NCBI GenBank assembly: GCA_031963405.1
Contig: JASSUJ010000001.1
Location: 2,294,001-2,358,000 of the forward strand
DNA from: JASSUD01 sp031963405
GTDB lineage: Bacteria; Pseudomonadota; Gammaproteobacteria; Burkholderiales; Burkholderiaceae
Direction: 5' to 3'
DNA: 64,000 nt
The position numbers were made by a program, and so were the translations under genes. The notes below the pieces were generated by a model that saw nothing but the letters and a program-made list of their open reading frames with translations, was not told the DNA's origin and searched no databases. Numbering within the stretch: position 1 is the first letter of the stretch; every line of letters begins with the position of its first letter. Below are positions 60,287-64,000 of the stretch, piece after piece.

Positions 60287-60440
60287 CGGGTTTGTAATGA
60301 AACAAGATGAACGGTGAAATGATAGGTGGAGCGAATGATGTACTCACAAAAATGTCTATCGTATAACGCTCAATACATTCAATAGCTTCGATAATATGGC
60401 GTAAATATTCTGCTACGCGTAACTCCCCAGTTTTGCTCAT
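60282..60440 (-). pseudogene. Truncated HEPN (HepT/DUF86) toxin
   Basis: 52 codons. The first 30 residues (MSKTGELRVAEYLRHIIEAI, ECIERYTIDI) are a HepT/DUF86 N-terminus; the frame then runs into the direct repeat and stops. The R-x4-H active-site part of the roughly 110-residue domain is gone. It overlaps the MNT gene stop codon, the usual MNT-HEPN operon form. Confidence 0.85.
60286..60341. repeat. Direct repeat flanking the element remnant, left copy (att-like)
   Basis: CTCGGGTTTGTAATGAAACA, AGATGAACGGTGAAATGATA, GGTGGAGCG matches 61351-61399 beside tRNA-Gly with three mismatches in about 48 bp. Its last seven bases equal the 3' end of the tRNA gene including CCA. Confidence 0.85.
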
Positions 60441-60727
60441 ATAGGTTTTGCTTCCGCGAGAACTTGATTCCTAAAGCTATCGGAAAGTGCTTTAGGGGTC
60501 AGTACATCTACTCCTATACCCAATAAACGCTGCAGTTCGTAGCGAATAGCGCCAATATCCATCATCGTTGTTTGATTTGTGGGATCAACCAGTAGGTCAA
60601 GATCGCTACCTTCTTGATCATTGCCATGCAAGACAGAGCCAAACACACGTGGATTGGCTGTATGAAATCGGTTGGTAATTGTGCGTATAGCAGCGCGGTT
60701 TTGTTCAAGAGCAATAGAAGGCTTCAT
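60437..60727 (-). CDS. MNT-type nucleotidyltransferase antitoxin (MntA-like)
   Basis: 96 residues. FGSVLHGNDQEGSDLDLLVD carries the GS-x9-D-x-D nucleotidyltransferase site. MntA antitoxins modify (AMPylate) the HEPN toxin. Here the toxin gene behind it is cut short, so the antitoxin is an orphan. Confidence 0.9.
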   Translation of the reverse strand: MKPSIALEQNRAAIRTITNRFHTANPRVFGSVLHGNDQEGSDLDLLVDPTNQTTMMDIGAIRYELQRLLGIGVDVLTPKALSDSFRNQVLAEAKPI

Positions 60728-61002
60728 TACTGTCCTTGTCGAGGCTATAAGTACACCCTGGCTTAAGATATTAGGATTGACTTAAATTAGTCGTATGCAA
60801 ACATGTATAACCAATAATAATATAAATGATTTTATTTGCCCATTTATATTAGTCAACTTAAATTAAGCGGTGCTCTTCTTAAACTACCGATGGGTAATCG
60901 CTAGCGACGCTACCAGGCCTCCTAAAACTTGACTAATAAATAACCACCCGGCTTTTTGACTGACTCGTGATAAGTACGCACCTGCGGATAATTTTGGGGA
61001 GT

Positions 61003-61230
61003 AGGTCAGTTTCACGTGCTGCTCGAGCATCGGCAAGGGTTACAGTAGTATAAACCCCCAATGCTAAGCAATTTTCTTGTCCGTTAAGCCGGTATTTCAT
61101 GCGCCAATATTTGCCTGCCAGCAGGAACTATTTCTAGAAAAAATCCGCCACTATCATTTAGCTTGTAACGTTTTTCTTGAAGCTTTGCATTACGTATAGC
61201 TATATCCGTAATGCGGCATGGTAGGTGTCC
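61003..61230 (-). pseudogene. N-terminal fragment of a DUF4102-type tyrosine integrase
   Basis: Reading the minus strand in shifting frames gives TDIAIRNAKLQEKRYKLNDS, GGFFLEIVPAG, then after a one-base shift WRMKYRLNGQENCLALGVY, TTVTLADARAARE. This is the arm-binding N-terminus of integrases that use tRNA genes. The catalytic C-terminal domain is absent. It starts about 170 bp from tRNA-Gly. Confidence 0.88.
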
Positions 61231-61324
61231 TGGGGGTATAAATTTTATAGGCTATTTTTTATGCTCCCCAATATCCCCCAATTTTCTAGGTAGTCAACGC
61301 AAAAATAAGAGAAAAGAAGGCAAC

Positions 61325-61356
61325 AAAAAGCCCGAGGGGCCTTATGGCTGCCCGGG
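61325..61356 (-). terminator. Terminator of tRNA-Gly
   Basis: On the minus strand CCCGGGCAGCC-ATAA-GGCCCCTCGGG forms an 11-bp stem with two mismatches, then C and five T's, about 37 bp after the tRNA 3' end. Confidence 0.75.
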
Positions 61357-61407
61357 TTTGGAATAAAACAAGATGAACGGTGAAATGATAGGTGGAGCGG
61401 GCGATGA
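61351..61407. repeat. Direct repeat flanking the element remnant, right copy (att-like, at tRNA-Gly)
   Basis: CCCGGGTTTGGAATAAAACA, AGATGAACGGTGAAATGATA, GGTGGAGCG is the counterpart of 60286-60333. It covers the downstream flank and last bases of tRNA-Gly. Confidence 0.85.
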
Positions 61408-61467
61408 GAATCGAACTCACGTCTCTAGCTTGGGAAGCTAGGGTAATGGCCATTATACGACGCCCGC
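61393..61467 (-). tRNA. tRNA-Gly (anticodon CCC)
   Basis: 75 nt including an encoded CCA. The acceptor stem GCGGGCG/CGCCCGC is perfect. The anticodon stem CTAGC/GCTAG holds the seven-base loop TTCCCAA, giving anticodon CCC. The T-arm GTGAGTTCGATTCTCAT is typical. Discriminator base T, then CCA. Confidence 0.96.
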
Positions 61468-61683
61468 AAAGCGGCATATATTACAAACTAAGGGCGAATT
61501 ATGCCAGTAAAATTTAATGAAGACTTCCATCGGAGGATGGTACAAGCGCACCTCCTCCGATTTAGCGCTCTTCTGCCGTACGACGTTAAGCCTAGGACTA
61601 CAAGATCCCTCTGCTTGACCATCTAGCTTCGAAAAATGCGTGCCGCAAGCAGGCATAGGTAGCCGCAAATAGTTTGATTTGGG

Positions 61684-63066
61684 CTACAGAAAATCAAAGT
61701 CAAATTCGCTGGGCTCTACGTAGCGTCCGATAAGCTGTAAATTTGGCCTGTCGCTGGCTATCTTTTCAAGATATTGACTTTCGATTCCATATGCGCGTCC
61801 ATAAGGAGAACGTTGCCCCCGATAGCTAAAATGTACAGTCTTTAAATGAGGAGCCGCGCTTAATAGCTTTATAAAGATCTCGCCTTCAATAAAAGTGCGA
61901 CTTACATCCAATGTCTCTAGTTGATTTAACTTAGGTAAGGCTGCCACTTCAGCAACAGTCAGCCCTGTCTTGCAGTATAGATGTAAGGTTCTTAAATTAG
62001 GGGTCTTGTTTAATAGCGCGACGAAGGGCGCTGCATAAATAGTAGTAAAAGTGTATTCCAAGAACTCTAATTGGCTTAACTCAGGTACGTCTTCAATGTG
62101 TGCCGCTTTCGCCTCTAGGCGAAAGCGTATATATAAAGTCTTCAAATTAGGGGTCTTGCTTAATAGCCTTGCAAGGACCTCGCTACAAGTCATTGTGGCT
62201 TTATAATTTAAGAACTCTAATTTTTCAAGCACAGGTAGGCTTTCCAGGTCTGCAGCCTTTAGCATTGCACGAGAGCTTAGGTGTACGGTCTTGGCATTGA
62301 GGGCTTTGCTTAATAGCGCTACTAGACATTCGTTGTCAAAAACCCGATCGGATTTAACGCGTTTAGTTAAATCCAAAAACTCTAATTTTTCAAGTACAGG
62401 CACCCTTTCCAGGTCTGCAAAAATTTGTGGTGAAAGGTTGCTTAGCCTGAGCGTCTTTATATGAAGGGCCTTGCTTAATAGCGTTGCAATGGCCTCGCTG
62501 GAGAGGTAAGGCCCTCTCAATTCAAGGGCCTTTAATTGGTTCAAAACAGGTAATTCGCTCAGGTCTGCCTCATTGGAGGCCAAGCCGGATACCTTCAAAT
62601 ACCTTATGTCAGAAGGTAAAGCTTTTAAATCATCCGCTGAGATTTGATCAATTGCTAAGCAGAGCGTGGCCCTCATATTAGTTTTTTTGAAAAAAGCTAA
62701 TTTTTCTGCAAGGTCTTCTGCTGTTTTTATCACGACCGCTGGAATCTTTGGACTGAACATTGCATCTATGCAGGAGGAAACAAGACGCATAGTTAAGACA
62801 TCTTTTAAATCTGAGAAAGCGGCAACATTCCACCAAATTTCCAGAGGAACACGGGATATCGCTGATGTAACTTTCCCTTCACTTATCGATAATTGATCGA
62901 AGCTAGCAATTGATGTTCTGCTATCCATTTCTTCTGAGGTAGGGACCGATTCTGAAGGATTATCTTGAGTAATTGGAGTAGCAGAAGAAGTTGCATGAGA
63001 AAGGGGCGGATGATTTACGTTAGAGCGCATCCCAGGATGGGGTGGGATTGTATTGAAAAAAGTCAT
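61684..63066 (-). CDS. F-box plus leucine-rich-repeat protein, candidate ubiquitin-ligase effector
   Basis: 460 residues. The first 65 are Ser/Pro-rich and disordered. Residues 70-108 (ISRVPLEIWWNVAAF, SDLKDVLTMRLVSSCIDAMF) fit the F-box pattern of Skp1-binding proteins. From 172 to 415 a unit of about 50-55 residues, two LRRs each, recurs five times: LPVLNQLKALEL (172), VPVLEKLEFLDL (222), LPVLEKLEFLNY (277), VPELSQLEFLEY (327), LPKLNQLETLDV (377), each followed by a LLSKxPNLKTLhl segment. Ralstonia GALA effectors share this F-box-LRR layout and join host SCF ubiquitin ligases. Bacteria have no SCF complex, so the protein most likely works in the host. Confidence 0.88.
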   Translation of the reverse strand: MTFFNTIPPHPGMRSNVNHPPLSHATSSATPITQDNPSESVPTSEEMDSRTSIASFDQLSISEGKVTSAISRVPLEIWWNVAAFSDLKDVLTMRLVSSCIDAMFSPKIPAVVIKTAEDLAEKLAFFKKTNMRATLCLAIDQISADDLKALPSDIRYLKVSGLASNEADLSELPVLNQLKALELRGPYLSSEAIATLLSKALHIKTLRLSNLSPQIFADLERVPVLEKLEFLDLTKRVKSDRVFDNECLVALLSKALNAKTVHLSSRAMLKAADLESLPVLEKLEFLNYKATMTCSEVLARLLSKTPNLKTLYIRFRLEAKAAHIEDVPELSQLEFLEYTFTTIYAAPFVALLNKTPNLRTLHLYCKTGLTVAEVAALPKLNQLETLDVSRTFIEGEIFIKLLSAAPHLKTVHFSYRGQRSPYGRAYGIESQYLEKIASDRPNLQLIGRYVEPSEFDFDFL

Positions 63067-63236
63067 ATTTCAGTTTCTCATTAATAAACTTTCATGCGAG
63101 AAAGCGCGGTATATGCAGAAATTCGAGCCCTTGCTTGTCCTGCAATTAACGCATCATAAGGACCAATGGATGTTCGTTGTATAGGTAAATAAGCCCGCAT
63201 TTTTGCCGCTCGCTTGAGGCAAGCGCTGAGTTCGAT

Positions 63237-63455
63237 TTATTTAGGACTTCCTGAGTAGTTGCCAGGGCGGGTGAAACGTAGCGCGCTGCCTTCTTGAACA
63301 ATTCTTTCCCATACCACGCGCTTTTCCTCCGGACTAAAAAATACCCAATTCGACACTTCAAAGGCAGTGCGTCCGCATCCTTGACACACCTCATCAAAAA
63401 GCGTTGAACATATGCCAATGCAAGGCGTATCGGGGAGGTCGGAGAAGGCTGACAT
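63237..63455 (-). CDS. DUF1289 family protein
   Basis: 72 residues from the ATG at 63455. PCIGICSTLFDEVCQGCGRT (four Cys, probable metal site), W-x3-SPEEKRVVWERI and a basic end are the DUF1289 pattern. The function is unknown. It was probably next to housekeeping genes outside the window. Confidence 0.88.
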   Translation of the reverse strand: MSAFSDLPDTPCIGICSTLFDEVCQGCGRTAFEVSNWVFFSPEEKRVVWERIVQEGSALRFTRPGNYSGSPK

Positions 63456-63600
63456 GAAAAATCCCAAGAAGTTGGATATTGAAATAAGTCGATTAGCAGG
63501 GCTGAGTCTTGTGTTGCTGCGGGCACAGTCTTTTAGCCCTGGGAATTTGGCTTTGATATGTTAGTTATTATAGTCTCGTGATGAGGGCGGACTGTGAGTT

Positions 63601-63678
63601 AGGGAGCCTCTTCTAGTCGTACTCGTGTACTGTCGTCATCGGCATGCTTTGCCTGATGATTTTTGCAGAGGTTCCTTA
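63601..63678. repeat. Family A element, copy A12
   Basis: GGGAGCCTCTTCTAG at the left and GCAGAGGTTCCTTAGC at the right; core GTCGTACTCGTGTACTGTCG, TCATCGGCATGCTTTGCC. The first half of the core is deleted. The stretch 63679-63860 has no recognisable gene. Confidence 0.85.
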
Positions 63679-63862
63679 GCAGGATGGGGGAGAGAATCTC
63701 CAAAACAACGATTGAGGGCGCTGACCAGGCGCCTTGACGCGCTTTATTTTCTGGTTTTTTTAAGATGTTCTTTTTCAACAACGGCGCTTTCCCATAGAAA
63801 TCTCAGGGTTATCCATTTGCTGTATTGCATGCTGAGGTAAATTTTGCTAGCGTGCACATCCT

Positions 63863-63963
63863 TTAAGAAAATGCTGAATCAAGCGGGAGCGTGTCTCCTT
63901 GCTGTACAAGTGTACTGTCTGCATCGGTATTCCTTGTATCCGGTTTATTCAGCGTTTCCTTAA
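63863..63963. repeat. Family A element, copy A13
   Basis: TTAAGAAAATGCTGAATCAA (63863-63882) pairs with TTTATTCAGCGTTTCCTTAA (63944-63963), with GCGGGA/ATCCGG inside; core GTGTCTCCTTGCTGTACAAG, TGTACTGTCTGCATCGGTAT. The arms differ from those of A1, A5 and A11. Confidence 0.9.
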
Positions 63964-64000
63964 GAATCTGCACGGCGCTAGGTTTTTGGATTAAAGATAA

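Noticed and set aside
61286..61477. 63-residue minus-strand frame
   Set aside because: It spans tRNA-Gly and its terminator.
53000..63200. TTCG-N16-TTCG (hrpII-type) boxes upstream of effector-like genes
   Set aside because: I looked upstream of the cyclase and the 58898 gene by eye and found no match; absence is not proof because the regulator may differ.
1..64000. CRISPR arrays
   Set aside because: Repeats here are palindromic, dispersed and of variable spacing; no regular direct repeat-spacer arrays or cas genes were seen.

Overview
The window looks like part of the chromosome of a betaproteobacterium of the Burkholderiaceae, most likely a reduced-genome intracellular lineage such as the fungal endosymbionts related to Mycoavidus or Candidatus Glomeribacter. 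This is an inference from gene order and gene content; no search was possible. Housekeeping order (rubredoxin, YqgE, RuvX, PyrR, PyrB, PyrC-like, ApaH, then rmlBACD and an O-antigen cluster ending in wbiG/wbiH/wbiI-type genes) follows Burkholderia. The moderate G+C, several broken genes, long repeat-filled gaps and many eukaryote-like proteins fit a symbiont.

Layout. 1-4094: a membrane protein, the groES-groEL locus under a textbook CIRCE operator, and rubredoxin. 4559-10539: a possible remnant of the pilus chemosensory kinase, yqgE, ruvX-pyrR, pyrB and a dihydroorotase-like subunit without its metal-binding HxH motif. 10819-13383: an unknown helical protein where plsC would be expected, and apaH. 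14012-44192: a large surface-glycan region with rmlBACD, a complete decaprenyl-phosphoryl-arabinose (DPA) pathway with an arabinosyltransferase-like membrane protein, an AbiE toxin-antitoxin pair, a decayed second copy of rmlC-rmlD, rhamnan-type glycosyltransferases, the Wzm/Wzt exporter, a methyltransferase-kinase, three O-antigen genes of wbi type, a second WecA-like transferase, galE, a GT4 transferase and a Wzx-type flippase. 44951-52672: an ankyrin protein, phosphomannomutase and inner-core LPS genes (waaC, kdoO, waaA), with a broken higBA module between them. 53172-63066: host-directed proteins mixed with housekeeping genes. They comprise an ExoY/edema-factor-like nucleotidyl cyclase, two small unknown proteins and an F-box plus leucine-rich-repeat protein, beside uppP, trmB and tRNA-Gly(CCC). 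Next to the tRNA is the wreck of an integrated element.

The second theme is repeats. Almost every intergenic gap above about 200 bp holds one or more palindromic elements 40-250 bp long. I sort them into families A, B and C, plus a shorter repeat D. In family A the central sequence is conserved while the long arms differ from copy to copy, yet within each copy the two arms still pair. This pattern is not explained by ordinary duplication. Copies sit inside operons (groES/groEL, pyrB/pyrC'), abut stop codons, and supply the end of one toxin gene.

Functionally the window combines lipopolysaccharide assembly (dTDP-rhamnose, polyprenyl-P-arabinose, O-chain, export, heptose-Kdo core, undecaprenyl phosphate recycling) with a set of probable secreted effectors. 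No secretion machinery, intact transposase or CRISPR array is present in this stretch.
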